From Paenibacillus phytohabitans (GTDB taxonomy: Bacteria; Bacillota; Bacilli; Paenibacillales; Paenibacillaceae): 64,000 bases of DNA. The notes beneath the pieces are model-generated. The model saw only the letters and a program-made list of their open reading frames with translations, was not told where the DNA came from and did not search any database. The stretch is taken from NCBI RefSeq assembly GCF_013141775.1, contig NZ_WHOB01000062.1, forward strand, positions 1-64,000, given 5' to 3'. Made by a program: the position numbers and the translations under genes. Of the stretch, positions 1-8,694 are shown one piece after another; the stretch's first letter is position 1; each line of letters opens with the position of its first letter.

Positions 1-426
1 GGTGCTGCCTGGAAGCAGACCATCTTCTATCCTTATCTGCATGCTTCCAAATATGGACGCGGTGTTTCGCTTCAGCCGATTGTGAATTCACCGAAATACG
101 ATGCACAGGATTACACCGATGTTCCTTATCTGGACAGCGCGATTGTACATAATGAGGAGCAGGGGGAGCTGACTATTTTTGCGGTGAACCGTCATTTGGA
201 GGAAGGCCTGCACCTGAAGGCCGATATCCGGGGCTTCGAGGGGTATACCCTGCTTGAGCATATCGTTCTGAAGCATGATGACCTGAAAGCTGTGAATACG
301 CCCGCAGAACAGAAGGTACAGCCGGTGCAGGCTGCCGGTACCGTATGCAAGGATGGATACGTAGACACACTTCTCTCCAAAGCTTCGTGGAACGTAATCC
401 GGCTGAAGAAAAGCGCAGGCTTGTGA
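1..426 (+). CDS. Alpha-L-arabinofuranosidase GH51, C-terminal part (5' cut by window)
   Basis: This is the last 141 codons of a gene that begins before the window; the frame is open from base 1 to the TGA at 424-426. The peptide contains QTIFYPYLHASKYGRG, then SPKYDAQDYTDVPYLD and LTIFAVNR, which match the C-terminal beta-sandwich of GH51 exo-alpha-L-arabinofuranosidases. Such enzymes remove terminal arabinose from imported arabino-oligosaccharides in the cytoplasm. The catalytic TIM barrel and its two glutamates lie upstream and cannot be inspected. It ends 64 bp before an AraN-like binding protein gene on the same strand, so it is probably co-transcribed with the importer. An internal GTG at 82 is not a start. 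Confidence 0.85.
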   Translation, partial: GAAWKQTIFYPYLHASKYGRGVSLQPIVNSPKYDAQDYTDVPYLDSAIVHNEEQGELTIFAVNRHLEEGLHLKADIRGFEGYTLLEHIVLKHDDLKAVNTPAEQKVQPVQAAGTVCKDGYVDTLLSKASWNVIRLKKSAGL

Positions 427-490
427 GCCGGACTGTAAAAGCAGTTCTTATATAACTGATATTTTGTACACAAATAAGGGAGGTTTAAGG

Positions 491-1822
491 ATGAAGAAGA
501 AGGGGTTTCTCGCATTAATGGTAGTGGCTATGGTAGTATTCCTGGCGGGCTGTGGAGGGTCATCGAAGGAGGAGGGCGGAGAAAGTTCGGTACTTAATGC
601 CGGTGCCGGCGAGAGTGCGACTGAACTCTCCTACTGGACATTCGTTGAATTACACGGCCAGCATTTTGAGAAAATGCTAGAGAAATGGAATGCGGCCAAT
701 CCTGATCGTCAGATCAAGCTGAATGTTACAGTAATGCCTTATGACGATATGCACAACAAGTTATCGATCGCCGTGCAGACGGGCGTAGGCGCACCGGATA
801 TTGCCGATATTGAATTGGGTAAATTCCCTGACTTCCTGGCCGGAACACCACAGCTGGAACCGCTTAATGATGTAGCTGAGCCTTTCAAGGGTACAGTTGT
901 GCAATCCCAGCTGGATTTGTACAGCAAAGAAGGAAATATCTACGGCCTGTCTACTCACGTAGGGGCAACCGTTGCCTTTTATAACACAGAAATTCTCGAA
1001 CAGGCAGGAGTCGACTATAAGACGATTGTAACCTGGGATGACTTCAAGAAAGCCGGCATGCAAGTGTACGAAAAAACCGGCAAATACATGGGTACCGCTG
1101 ACACAAGCGCTATCTGGCAAGAGTCGCTCCTTCTGGCACAGCAAGGCGCTGACCTCACTGATGAAGCCGGCAATCCAAAGGTGAATTCACCGGAGCTGGT
1201 GAAAGCCCTTACTATGCTCAAGGATCTGCAGGACAACAATGTAATCTCCACCATCGCCGGAGGGCAGCCGGATACAGAAGAAGCTTATGGTGAATACAAC
1301 TCCGGTAACTATGCAGCAGCCTTCATGCCGCTATGGCAAATGTCGAGATACACCAACTACATGGCGGACTTGCAGGGCAAGATTGCCATTGCTCCGCTTC
1401 CGGTGTTTGAGAAAGGGATGCCAAGATCGTATGGCGGCGGCGGAACCGGTACTGTAGTTACCAAAACAGCCAAAGATGTACAGCTGGCTAAAGACTTCAT
1501 TGCTTATGCGAAGCTTTCCCTGGATGCCAATATCGAAATCTGGAACACTCTCGGCTTTGACCCGATCAATATGAGCGTATGGGATATGAAAGACGTGACT
1601 CATAATCCTGAGAATCAGTTCGTGAAGTATTTTGTCAACAACCCGTTTGATGTATTGAATGAAATTAAAGACGAAATCCAGCTGATCAAATCCACATCGG
1701 CTTCACCGACCATCAATAATGTTCTTTGCACTGTTACCCTAAATGAAATCTTCGAGGACGGCAAGGATGTACAGAAGGCGCTCGATGATGCACAGGCACA
1801 AATTGAACAAGAGTTGAAATAA
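491..1822 (+). CDS. araN: Arabino-oligosaccharide ABC transporter substrate-binding lipoprotein (AraN-like)
   Basis: The 443-residue protein is a family 1 extracellular solute-binding protein. I chose ATG 491 because AAGGGAGG lies just upstream and the protein then opens with a lipoprotein signal, KKK, a hydrophobic stretch and the lipobox LAGC with Cys21. A longer in-frame start at 464 would put charged residues before the signal. The early segment LSYWTFVELHGQHFEKM and the later MHNKLSIAVQTGVGAPDIAD closely resemble Bacillus subtilis AraN, which delivers arabinotriose and related oligomers to its importer. Permeases follow, and a GH51 precedes and a GH43 follows, which fits. No ATPase gene is present; such systems usually share an MsmX-type ATPase encoded elsewhere. 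A hairpin follows the gene at 1841-1868. Confidence 0.88.
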   Translation: MKKKGFLALMVVAMVVFLAGCGGSSKEEGGESSVLNAGAGESATELSYWTFVELHGQHFEKMLEKWNAANPDRQIKLNVTVMPYDDMHNKLSIAVQTGVGAPDIADIELGKFPDFLAGTPQLEPLNDVAEPFKGTVVQSQLDLYSKEGNIYGLSTHVGATVAFYNTEILEQAGVDYKTIVTWDDFKKAGMQVYEKTGKYMGTADTSAIWQESLLLAQQGADLTDEAGNPKVNSPELVKALTMLKDLQDNNVISTIAGGQPDTEEAYGEYNSGNYAAAFMPLWQMSRYTNYMADLQGKIAIAPLPVFEKGMPRSYGGGGTGTVVTKTAKDVQLAKDFIAYAKLSLDANIEIWNTLGFDPINMSVWDMKDVTHNPENQFVKYFVNNPFDVLNEIKDEIQLIKSTSASPTINNVLCTVTLNEIFEDGKDVQKALDDAQAQIEQELK

Positions 1823-1840
1823 CCGGATAGTTAAACTGGG

Positions 1841-1873
1841 AGAGCTACTCTGCGGGCAGAGTAGCTCTATTTT
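1841..1873 (+). terminator. Intra-operon hairpin between binding protein and permease genes
   Basis: Perfect 13-bp arms, AGAGCTACTCTGC at 1841-1853 and its complement at 1856-1868, are followed by ATTTT. It looks like an intrinsic terminator or a 3' mRNA-stabilising hairpin. Placed directly after the binding-protein gene, it could allow more binding protein than permease to be made. Confidence 0.75.
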
Positions 1874-1912
1874 AAAGCACTATCCAAGTTCCACCATGAA
1901 AGGAGTAGAGCA

Positions 1913-2806
1913 ATGTTTAAAAACTTTCTGTACTCGCAAAAGGTCGCTCCTTACGTGTTCGTGCTGCCCTTTGTGCTGGTGTTCCTCATTTTTTGGGTAT
2001 ATCCCCTGCTTAGCTCGTTCGGTATGAGTTTTCAAAAGGTAACACTAGGCCAGGAGGCACAGTGGGTAGGAATCGACAACTATACTAAGCTGATGAGTGA
2101 CACGATCTTCTTCAAAGCCGTCCGCAACAGCGGCGTATATATGATCCTGACCCTGCTTATTCTTATTCCTTTTCCAATGCTGTTCGCGGTCCTGATCAAC
2201 AATAAATTTATGTGGGGACGGGAATTCTTCAAATCCTCCTTCTTCTTTCCGGCACTTACCTCAGTGGTTGTAGCCGGTACGATCTTCAGATTAATGTTCG
2301 GTGAAATGGAGGGCTCATTGATCAACAGCCTTCTGGGCGTATTCGGTGTAGAGCCGGTTAAATTTCTGAAGGGGCAGGTCACAGGATTTATCGCCCTTGT
2401 CGCCTTGGCCAGCTGGAGATGGATGGGGGTCAATATGCTGTATTTTCTGTCCGGCCTGAAGAACATTCCGGATGATTATTATGAAGCGGCATCGATTGAC
2501 GGAGCGTCAGCTTTTCAGAAATTCACAAGAATCACCATGCCTTTATTGAAGCCTACCACCATATATGTACTGACGATCAGTATTTACGCCGGTCTGGCCA
2601 TGTTCATTGAGAGCATGATGTTATGGAACGGCAATAATTCCCCGAAGAATATAGGCCTTACCATTGTCGGGTATCTGTACCGCCAGGGAATTGAAAAGAA
2701 CAATCTTGGATATGCGGCTGCGGTGGGTATTGTGCTGCTCTTGATTACTATGGTGATCAACCTGACACAACTGGCCTTTAGCGGCATGTTTAAGAAGGAG
2801 GATTAA
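1913..2806 (+). CDS. araP: Sugar ABC transporter permease (AraP-like)
   Basis: The 297-residue inner-membrane protein has about six hydrophobic segments, starting with VAPYVFVLPFVLVFLIFWVY. The conserved cytoplasmic EAA loop, YEAASIDGASAFQKFTRITMPLL, lies near residues 190-212 and is the contact for the ATPase. It is of the MalF/UgpA type that pairs with a MalG-type partner. ATG 1913 follows AAAGGAG at a good distance. Its stop is one base before the start of the next permease, so the two are translationally linked. AraP is named from the AraN-like protein before it and from gene order; substrate specificity is inferred. Confidence 0.87.
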   Translation: MFKNFLYSQKVAPYVFVLPFVLVFLIFWVYPLLSSFGMSFQKVTLGQEAQWVGIDNYTKLMSDTIFFKAVRNSGVYMILTLLILIPFPMLFAVLINNKFMWGREFFKSSFFFPALTSVVVAGTIFRLMFGEMEGSLINSLLGVFGVEPVKFLKGQVTGFIALVALASWRWMGVNMLYFLSGLKNIPDDYYEAASIDGASAFQKFTRITMPLLKPTTIYVLTISIYAGLAMFIESMMLWNGNNSPKNIGLTIVGYLYRQGIEKNNLGYAAAVGIVLLLITMVINLTQLAFSGMFKKED

Positions 2807-2807
2807 G

Positions 2808-3641
2808 ATGAAAAAAGAAACTGCAATCAAAATCGTCCTCTTTGCCTTCTTTACAGTGGTATGCCTCCTAATCCTGATCCCCTTCTATGCGGTGACGATT
2901 GCCTCCTTCAAGCCTGGTGAAGATTTGATCCGATATGGGCTGAATCTGAAGTTCGACCTTTCGGTAATGAATTTCGATAACTTCGTGTACCTCTTTACAG
3001 GCGATCATGCCTACTTTACATGGTTCTTTAATTCAGTCCTGCTTACGCTGGTGCAGGTAACGTTGACCTTGCTGGTAAGTGCCACAGTGGCTTATGGTTT
3101 CTCGGCATATGAATTTAGAGGGAAGAACTTCCTTTTTATATGTGTGCTTCTTATCATGATGGTTCCGTTTGAGATTCTGCTGCTGCCTCTGTATACCTTG
3201 ACCAATAATATGGGGCTGATGAACAGCTACTCTGCAATTATTCTGCCGGGGATAGCCGGTGCAGCGACGATCTTCTTCTTCAGACAATATTTAAGCGGAA
3301 TTCCGAAGGAAATCATTGCTGCCGGCAGAGTGGACGGGGCCAGTGAATACGGGATTTATCTGCGCCTGATTCTGCCTATTATGAAGCCTTCATTCGCCGC
3401 AATGGCGATCCTGAACGGTATGAACAGCTGGAACAACTTCCTATGGCCGTTCATGGTGCTTAGCAGTGAGCACAAATATACCCTGCCTATCGGACTCAAG
3501 ACACTCCTAACTCCATATGGCAACAATTATGATTTACTTATTGTCGGCTCTTTTTTCTCCATTCTTCCCATTCTGGCCTTATTCCTGGCCTTCCAAAAGT
3601 ATTTCATCGACGGGATGACCGCCGGAGCGGTAAAAGGGTAA
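2808..3641 (+). CDS. araQ: Sugar ABC transporter permease (AraQ-like)
   Basis: A 277-residue MalG-type permease with six predicted membrane segments. The EAA motif, IIAAGRVDGASEYGIYLRLILP, is near residues 167-188, and the end, FIDGMTAGAVKG, is the usual C-terminal signature of this class. AAGGAGG sits inside the end of the upstream gene, and the ATG follows its stop codon by one base. It should form the channel heterodimer with the protein at 1913-2806. The GH43 enzyme starts 62 bp later with its own ribosome binding site and no clear terminator between, so I take it as the same operon. Confidence 0.87.
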   Translation: MKKETAIKIVLFAFFTVVCLLILIPFYAVTIASFKPGEDLIRYGLNLKFDLSVMNFDNFVYLFTGDHAYFTWFFNSVLLTLVQVTLTLLVSATVAYGFSAYEFRGKNFLFICVLLIMMVPFEILLLPLYTLTNNMGLMNSYSAIILPGIAGAATIFFFRQYLSGIPKEIIAAGRVDGASEYGIYLRLILPIMKPSFAAMAILNGMNSWNNFLWPFMVLSSEHKYTLPIGLKTLLTPYGNNYDLLIVGSFFSILPILALFLAFQKYFIDGMTAGAVKG

Positions 3642-3703
3642 AGCTTGCCTGTACTATTCCCAGATAATTTCTTAGATAAAATGCTCAGACCAAAGGAGAA
3701 ACC

Positions 3704-4669
3704 ATGATGAGTACAAATAGAGAGTACAGCAATCCGCTTGTGGAGCAGCGCGCAGATCCCTGGGTGTACAAACATACAGACGGCTATTACTATTTCACGG
3801 CTTCCGTGCCGGAGTATGACCGGATTGAAGTGCGCAGAGCTGCAACAATTGAAGGGTTGAGAGAAGCAATACCGGTCGTAGCCTGGCGCAAATATGAGAG
3901 TGGCCCGCTCAGCGCCAATATCTGGGCTCCCGAAATTCATTACATTGACGGCAAATGGTATATTTATTTCGCTGCCGCCCGGACCACCGAAACGAAGGAA
4001 GGGCTGTTCGACCACCGCATGTTCGTGCTGGAGAATGCTTCGGCGAACCCGCTGGAAGGGGAATGGGTAGAGAAAGGCCAGATGAAGACTGCCTGGGAAT
4101 CCTTCGCCCTGGATGCCACTTCGTTCGAGCACAAGGGAGTGCGGTACTATGTATGGGCGCAAAAACACCCCGATATCGAGGGGAATTCCAACCTGTATAT
4201 CTCGGCCATGGCGAACGGCTGGACGTTAACAGGTCCGCAGACGATGATCACCACGCCGGAGTATCCGTGGGAGATTATTGGCTTCCGGGTGAATGAGGGC
4301 GCAGCAGTGCTGAAGCGCAACGGCAAGATCTTCATGAGCTTCTCGGCCAGCGCGACCGACTACAATTACTGCATGGGTCTGCTCACGGCGGATGAGGACA
4401 GCGATCTGCTGGACGCGGCCTCCTGGACCAAACATCCTGAGCCGGTCTTCAAGACCAGTGAGGAGAACGGGCAATACGGCCCGGGGCACAACAGCTTCAC
4501 GGTTGATGAGAACGGTGAGGATGTGCTGATCTATCATGCCCGCAACTATAAGGAGATTACCGGAGACCCGCTGTACGATCCGAACCGCCACACCCGGGCC
4601 CAGCGCCTGCATTGGAATGAAGACGGCACACCGGATTTCGGCGTGCCGGCGAAGGACGGCGGGAAGTAA
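3704..4669 (+). CDS. Glycoside hydrolase family 43 (alpha-L-arabinofuranosidase or arabinanase-like)
   Basis: A 321-residue single-domain protein without a signal peptide, so probably cytoplasmic. The three GH43 carboxylates are visible: Asp18 in RADPWV as base, Asp137 in FALDATSF as pKa modulator, and Glu198 in RVNEGAAV as acid. The repeating aromatic strands, such as GKWYIYFAA, fit a five-bladed beta-propeller. Together with the GH51 and AraNPQ-like genes it would cleave imported arabino-oligosaccharides. Exact linkage specificity (alpha-1,2, 1,3 or 1,5) cannot be read, and a beta-xylosidase role is possible. AAAGGAG precedes the paired ATG codons at 3704 and 3707; either could be used. The operon ends at a strong terminator at 4751. 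Confidence 0.87.
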   Translation: MMSTNREYSNPLVEQRADPWVYKHTDGYYYFTASVPEYDRIEVRRAATIEGLREAIPVVAWRKYESGPLSANIWAPEIHYIDGKWYIYFAAARTTETKEGLFDHRMFVLENASANPLEGEWVEKGQMKTAWESFALDATSFEHKGVRYYVWAQKHPDIEGNSNLYISAMANGWTLTGPQTMITTPEYPWEIIGFRVNEGAAVLKRNGKIFMSFSASATDYNYCMGLLTADEDSDLLDAASWTKHPEPVFKTSEENGQYGPGHNSFTVDENGEDVLIYHARNYKEITGDPLYDPNRHTRAQRLHWNEDGTPDFGVPAKDGGK

Positions 4670-4750
4670 CGGACCGGTTCGCGTCCCGGAGCCGCAATGG
4701 CAGATGACTGGCCTGCAAGATGCGGAAAGCTCCTGTTCCGCAAGATACAG

Positions 4751-4800
4751 AATATCCCGCTCCCCTGGCAGGGGGGGCGGGATATTTTGCGTCTTCTTTT
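4751..4800 (+). terminator. Rho-independent terminator of the arabinoside operon
   Basis: AATATCCCGCTCCCC pairs with GGGGCGGGATATT, ending near 4786, followed by a T-rich tract. It lies about 80 bp after the GH43 stop. Confidence 0.8.
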
Positions 4801-4819
4801 ATCAGACGGGTTATAACTG

Positions 4820-5000
4820 TATTTGGTACAACTAAAGTCACCAGTTATTGCGCGGTAAGTATTATAGTTGTATTCTCTGCAATTATATTGACCTTTATGC
4901 CGCAAAGGAGCACTTTTCGCTACTTTTAGTTGCACAAAATACAATTAAGAGGCCGAATTTGCTTAGGGGCCGTCTTTTAAGTGTACGGAATACAACTATC
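4820..5000. repeat. TACAAC-box intergenic element, divergent copy C
   Basis: Boxes resembling ATACAAC with partial dyad partners (GTTGTAT) occur at 4827, 4878 (TGCAAT), 4930 (TACAAT) and 4991. Spacings are 51, 52 and 61 bp. The last is longer by about one helical turn than in copies A (5097) and B (14699). The sequence between the boxes is not conserved with the other copies. No credible gene lies here. Confidence 0.55.
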
Positions 5001-5085
5001 GGTGAGAGAAGCTACTCTTAAGATATTCTTGATAACCTGCCGTTTGTGTGAGTGCTCTGAGTGGTCTATTGAATTCATGCGAGAT

Positions 5086-5262
5086 CCTGCACAAAATACA
5101 ACATTTTCCTCAGGATATCAGCCCTAATCCAAGATTGTTGTATGAAATACAGCATTTCTTCTCCGCCAAGCGGATTAGGCTGATAATTCTTGTATTTCGT
5201 ACAACATTCCTCCCAAACATCCGGATATATAGGGGGCCAAGTTGTAAAACGTACAACATTTA
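5086..5262. repeat. TACAAC-box intergenic element, copy A
   Basis: Four ATACAAC/ATACAGC-type boxes begin at 5097, 5148, 5200 and 5252, spaced 51, 52 and 52 bp. Most carry an upstream TTGTAT or GTTGTA half, giving small dyads. The stretch aligns end to end with 14688-14864. Reading the minus strand gives a similar open peptide in both copies, but the codon differences are nearly all amino-acid changing, so I treat it as non-coding DNA. Confidence 0.75.
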
Positions 5263-5383
5263 TACTTAGGTGAAGCTCTGTGCCGCGAATTGTGCATTGA
5301 ACACAGAACATAGAACATAGAACATAGGAAGCTCACTCCACTCCTGCTGCCTGGCGCGGCACTTCGGAGACAATAGTGTGTTT

Positions 5384-6709
5384 TTAATGTTTCTTGCCAT
5401 CTATAGGAACTGTAATGGTCTTGTTATAAGTCTTAATGTAGTGGTATCCATCCAGCAGCAGGAACTGCGGCGCATCCTCCGTATTGAACGAGTAGGTCCG
5501 TTCCCACAGGATGTTGCCGTTCTTCAAGTCCCACGGACGGGCCTGGGATATAGAAGCAACGGGAACTGTGGATTCTCCGGCTAGAACAGCTAAAGTCTCC
5601 GTGTCGAGGAAGGTGAACTGCTTCCCGGCGATCACGATATCATAGCTGGTACTGGTCCGGGTAACACTGCGGATCCAGAGCTTCTCCTCGCCAAGCAGAA
5701 TGGAGCGGTCAGAGGGTGCGGACAGGGAGACAGGCTGTTCTATTTGCTCATATCCGGTGAAATTATCGAGTACCAGTTCAACACTTTGCAGCTTGTCTGT
5801 CGGGAGCACATCGTATTCGATTTCAAAATCTGTGAGTCCCGTTTTGCCGGAACGTGCCGAACGCATGGACCAGTAATTCACTTCCATCCCGTTCACATAG
5901 AGCTTGGTTACAGCCGAAAATCTCGGAGTTTCCCCATCTTCCAGTTCATAATGCCCCTTCACAAGGGTGGAGGTCGGAGAAGCTGTAATAGAATCATAGT
6001 GGACAGTTCCCTGATCCACCGGAACAGCTTGGGATATATCCGCTGTGAGCAGGCTTTTCATGGCTCGGTTCGCTTCAAATTTGAAGGAGACAGGATAGTG
6101 TGCCACTGTCCCATTCTCCAGCCACTCGCTGAATGTAACGGTCAATGTTCTGGAGAAGGGGCTGGCCGGCTCAAATTTGTATACTCCCTCGAAACGGGTA
6201 CCGTCTTTGCTGCTGCCGCCGCTCCCCCCCAGGGGATCTGAATCCGTCAGGAACCCTTCCAGTTTATCTACTCCGTAACGGAGAGAATAGTTGCCGGCAG
6301 GGAAGTCGCCAGTATATACACTGCCTGAAGCCGGATCAATGCTGTAATACATCGTCAGGGCGTTGTCGTCCGCAATCACCCCGTTAATGGTAATAACCGT
6401 TCCGTCATCTAACGTTTTGCTTTTATGGACGCTTTGACCGTATCCGTGGTCCGCCAATTCAGTGAAGGCCATGGTATCCAGCTCGCTTTTACTAAACAGC
6501 TTCCCGCCGTAATAAGCAAATGCAGGATATTGATAGATGCCCACCGTCAGCATAAATGCTGCCGCTGCTGAGGCAACCCAGGTTCTTGCTCTAATCCGGG
6601 TTCTTGTCTTCACAGGAACGCGCTCAAGCGCTGTACGAAGTCTGCCCTCAAGTTCTGATGGGGTCATGATCTGCTGATGCTCCTGTAATCTCTCCTCGAT
6701 CGTTCTCAT
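5384..6709 (-). CDS. DUF4179-type membrane-anchored anti-sigma factor
   Basis: A 441-residue protein with a short cytoplasmic N-terminus (TIEERLQEHQQIMTPSELEGRL), one membrane segment near residues 43-65 (VASAAAAFMLTVGIYQYPAF) and a long extracellular beta-rich part. It matches the DUF4179/DUF5643 proteins usually encoded next to ECF sigma factors, and it probably binds and inhibits the sigma factor upstream. The start chosen is ATG 6709, eight bases after GGAGG; a GTG at 6718 is too close to that site. The start lies inside the sigma gene, giving a 62-bp overlap. The signal sensed is unknown. Confidence 0.8.
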   Translation of the reverse strand: MRTIEERLQEHQQIMTPSELEGRLRTALERVPVKTRTRIRARTWVASAAAAFMLTVGIYQYPAFAYYGGKLFSKSELDTMAFTELADHGYGQSVHKSKTLDDGTVITINGVIADDNALTMYYSIDPASGSVYTGDFPAGNYSLRYGVDKLEGFLTDSDPLGGSGGSSKDGTRFEGVYKFEPASPFSRTLTVTFSEWLENGTVAHYPVSFKFEANRAMKSLLTADISQAVPVDQGTVHYDSITASPTSTLVKGHYELEDGETPRFSAVTKLYVNGMEVNYWSMRSARSGKTGLTDFEIEYDVLPTDKLQSVELVLDNFTGYEQIEQPVSLSAPSDRSILLGEEKLWIRSVTRTSTSYDIVIAGKQFTFLDTETLAVLAGESTVPVASISQARPWDLKNGNILWERTYSFNTEDAPQFLLLDGYHYIKTYNKTITVPIDGKKH

Positions 6710-7244
6710 AACGGTCACCTCCGATCATGGCTTTTAGTTTCTGTATGCCCTGCGAGATTCTTGACTTGATTGTACCCACCGGTGAATCGGTCATCTCGGC
6801 AATCGTCTGATAGGGAAGATCGTGAACATAGCGGAGTTCAATCGCTTCCCGCTGCCGCGGGTTCAGGTGAGCAAGCAGCGCCGACATGTCCATCTCAGAC
6901 TCCGTATAGCGGTAGGGGTTATCTGCAGTCCATGCGGCAAGTGAAGGCTCCCGGTCGACTTCACCGTCCAGAGGAAGATAACGCTCCTGCTTGCGGAGGA
7001 CGGTCTTGCAGCGGTTCACGAGTATCGTTTTGCTCCAGCTGTAGAAGGCCTCCCTTTTGTTCAACTGCTCCAGCTTCTCGTAAAGCGTAACAATCATATC
7101 TTCCATGACATCCATTGCGTCGTGTTCATTTCCCATATAGCTGTAGGCAAGCCTGTAATAAGCGTCCTGTTCGGCCAGGATTAGTTCTAATAAGGCTTCT
7201 TTGTTACCCCGCTGGGCTTGTCTCACAAGACGGCTTACATTCAT
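6648..7244 (-). CDS. ECF-type RNA polymerase sigma factor
   Basis: A 198-residue sigma-70 family protein. Region 2 is near residues 15-85 (AYYRLAYSYMGNEHDAMDVMEDMIVTLYEKL) and region 4 near residues 115-170, with the helix-turn-helix LPYQTIAEMTDSPVGTIKSRISQGIQKLK. ATG 7244 follows GAAAGAGGTGAG; upstream in-frame codons run back towards 7421 but lack any ribosome binding site. The last 20 residues (after GGDRYEND) overlap the anti-sigma gene and look less sigma-like. The pair is almost surely one transcription unit, commonly autoregulated. The target promoters are not identifiable here. Confidence 0.88.
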   Translation of the reverse strand: MNVSRLVRQAQRGNKEALLELILAEQDAYYRLAYSYMGNEHDAMDVMEDMIVTLYEKLEQLNKREAFYSWSKTILVNRCKTVLRKQERYLPLDGEVDREPSLAAWTADNPYRYTESEMDMSALLAHLNPRQREAIELRYVHDLPYQTIAEMTDSPVGTIKSRISQGIQKLKAMIGGDRYENDRGEITGASADHDPIRT

Positions 7245-7386
7245 GTTCTCACCTCTTTCATAGATAAGAGTCCGCAGAGGTTCTAAAAGTTCATTATGCA
7301 CAAAAAAAATCTCCACAGCCTGTTCCGGGGGGAATGAGTAGCCCCTGGGAAGCCGCGGAGGAATTAGTATGATGAGCTTTCTTAAT

Positions 7387-8247
7387 TCATTCGTAGAACA
7401 GCAGACGTTTGGCATAGGCATTGCGGAAGTCGGTGGGGGTGAGGCCGACGATCTTTTTGAACGATTTCATGAAATTATGGCAATCCTTATAGCCGAGCTG
7501 CAGGGAGACTTCACTGACATTGTGGTTGGTGTCTGCGAGCAGAAATTTCGCCAGCTCCATCTTCTGCTGCAGAATATATTGCTTCAGGGAGATCCCGGAG
7601 ATCACGGTGAACAGATGGGAGAGATATTTCTCATTGTAGCCGAAGTAGGCGGCGATTTGCGATACCTTGATGTGTTCACTGCGGCTCCACTTGATGTAGT
7701 CCACAATATCGTTATAGAGCTGCTCCTGCTTCGTCTTTTTGAGCGGGTCAGCATCGGCATTGCAGGTCTGGTTGTACAGCTCGCATAGAATCACAGTAGC
7801 CATGTAGTTGTTGAGTGTAGTCTGATTGTAGCCCCGCACCGAATCCTGCAGCTGCTTCATCATTACGATAATTTTCTCCAGGCTCCGGAGGGTTCCGTAC
7901 TGGGGCAATAGAATCCGGTTATCTTCCTTGTCATAGGTACGGGGAGCAAGATCGGCAACCTGAATTCCGCTTGTGGAATGAAAGTGCAGCCAGTAGAAAC
8001 TGCATTCAGAGGGCTTGTACCCGTATTGCTTGGTGAGCGGAGGGAGGAGCAGATATTCCCCTTTGGAGACCGTGAATTGCTGGTTGTCACCGGCCAGATA
8101 GAGCACTCCTTCGGTCATAACGATAAGCTCGTAATCCTGCAAAATTCTGCTCAGGTGAATCCACTCTGCGGAGGGGGCGACAAACTTGCCGGTAATCTCC
8201 AGATTCACTGGCTTATCCACAATCAGCTCGAAGGCAGTCATTTGCAT
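7387..8247 (-). CDS. AraC family transcriptional regulator of the 8.3-17.6 kb arabinoside locus
   Basis: A 286-residue one-component regulator. The N-terminal half is a cupin-like sensor (residues about 20-110, with KGEYLLLPPL and FYWLHFHS). The C-terminal 100 residues form the double helix-turn-helix: IKVSQIAAYFGYNEKYLSHLF and VSEVSLQLGYKDCHNFMKSFKKIVGLTP. The start at 8247 follows an AAAAAAGGGGA site; ATG 8241 is an alternative. It is divergent from a sugar importer operon. A 25-bp site between them at 8349-8373 is repeated with one mismatch upstream of the GH127/146 gene at 17610, and this protein is the obvious candidate to bind both. The inducer, perhaps an arabinoside, is inferred. Confidence 0.87.
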   Translation of the reverse strand: MQMTAFELIVDKPVNLEITGKFVAPSAEWIHLSRILQDYELIVMTEGVLYLAGDNQQFTVSKGEYLLLPPLTKQYGYKPSECSFYWLHFHSTSGIQVADLAPRTYDKEDNRILLPQYGTLRSLEKIIVMMKQLQDSVRGYNQTTLNNYMATVILCELYNQTCNADADPLKKTKQEQLYNDIVDYIKWSRSEHIKVSQIAAYFGYNEKYLSHLFTVISGISLKQYILQQKMELAKFLLADTNHNVSEVSLQLGYKDCHNFMKSFKKIVGLTPTDFRNAYAKRLLFYE

Positions 8248-8308
8248 GTCCCCTTTTTTCTGACTTTAGTACACTTCTTCTAACCTTTATTATTCCTTAA
8301 TCCCGGCA

Positions 8309-8326
8309 TGAAGTAAAGCGCTTCCT
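8309..8326. promoter_or_regulatory. Candidate cre (CcpA) site
   Basis: AAGCGCTT at 8316-8323, within GTAAAGCGCTTCC, resembles the catabolite-responsive element core. It lies between the AraC gene and the importer operon and could give glucose repression to either. Only a motif match. Confidence 0.45.
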
Positions 8327-8348
8327 AAATAAAAAGTTTAGGTAATGA

Positions 8349-8373
8349 CTAACCTTTTTACACATATTCGAAC
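8349..8373 (+). promoter_or_regulatory. Shared operator, copy 1 (probable AraC-family binding site)
   Basis: This 25-bp site contains ACACATATTCGAAC. Its reverse complement occurs at 17709-17733 with one mismatch, upstream of the GH127/146 gene. A weaker half-like copy, CCCATATTCAAAC, lies near 8440-8453. Because both copies point towards the gene they precede, I infer an activator site for the adjacent AraC protein. Confidence 0.65.
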
Positions 8374-8694
8374 ATTAAACTATTTATCCGAATTTGAAAT
8401 AAGGGTAAGCTGTAGATAAGACAAACAGACAAACTTAACCCATATTCAAACAAAGGAGATGAGGCAAAAAGCTTGTGAAATATGGCATTTGCGCTACAAA
8501 TGGCGAGGGGATATTTTTTTAGAGTCTTATGTAAGCGTATACATTTTTGTGCGGGCAAAAAGCCGGAAACAAATTGGATCAGAAATGTGTGAGGAAAAAT
8601 CCGGAAAAACAGAAGCGGTTTCGGTTAATTTTAACAAATGTTGAAATATATCTTGCTTGATCATAGAGGCGGACAGAAAAAGGGAGGATACAAA
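8374..8694 (+). other. Long leader before the binding-protein gene, no gene seen
   Basis: AT-rich sequence of about 320 bp. A 61-codon frame from 8459 has no sensible ribosome binding spacing or recognisable product, and I do not call it. I see no riboswitch or attenuator structure that I can name. The promoter of the 8695 operon is presumably here. Confidence 0.5.

Noticed and set aside
5075..5311. 78-codon minus-strand frame
   Set aside because: Same TACAAC element, copy A; no ribosome binding site.
8459..8644. 61-codon frame in the leader of the 8695 gene
   Set aside because: GGAG abuts the ATG with no spacing and there is no recognisable protein.
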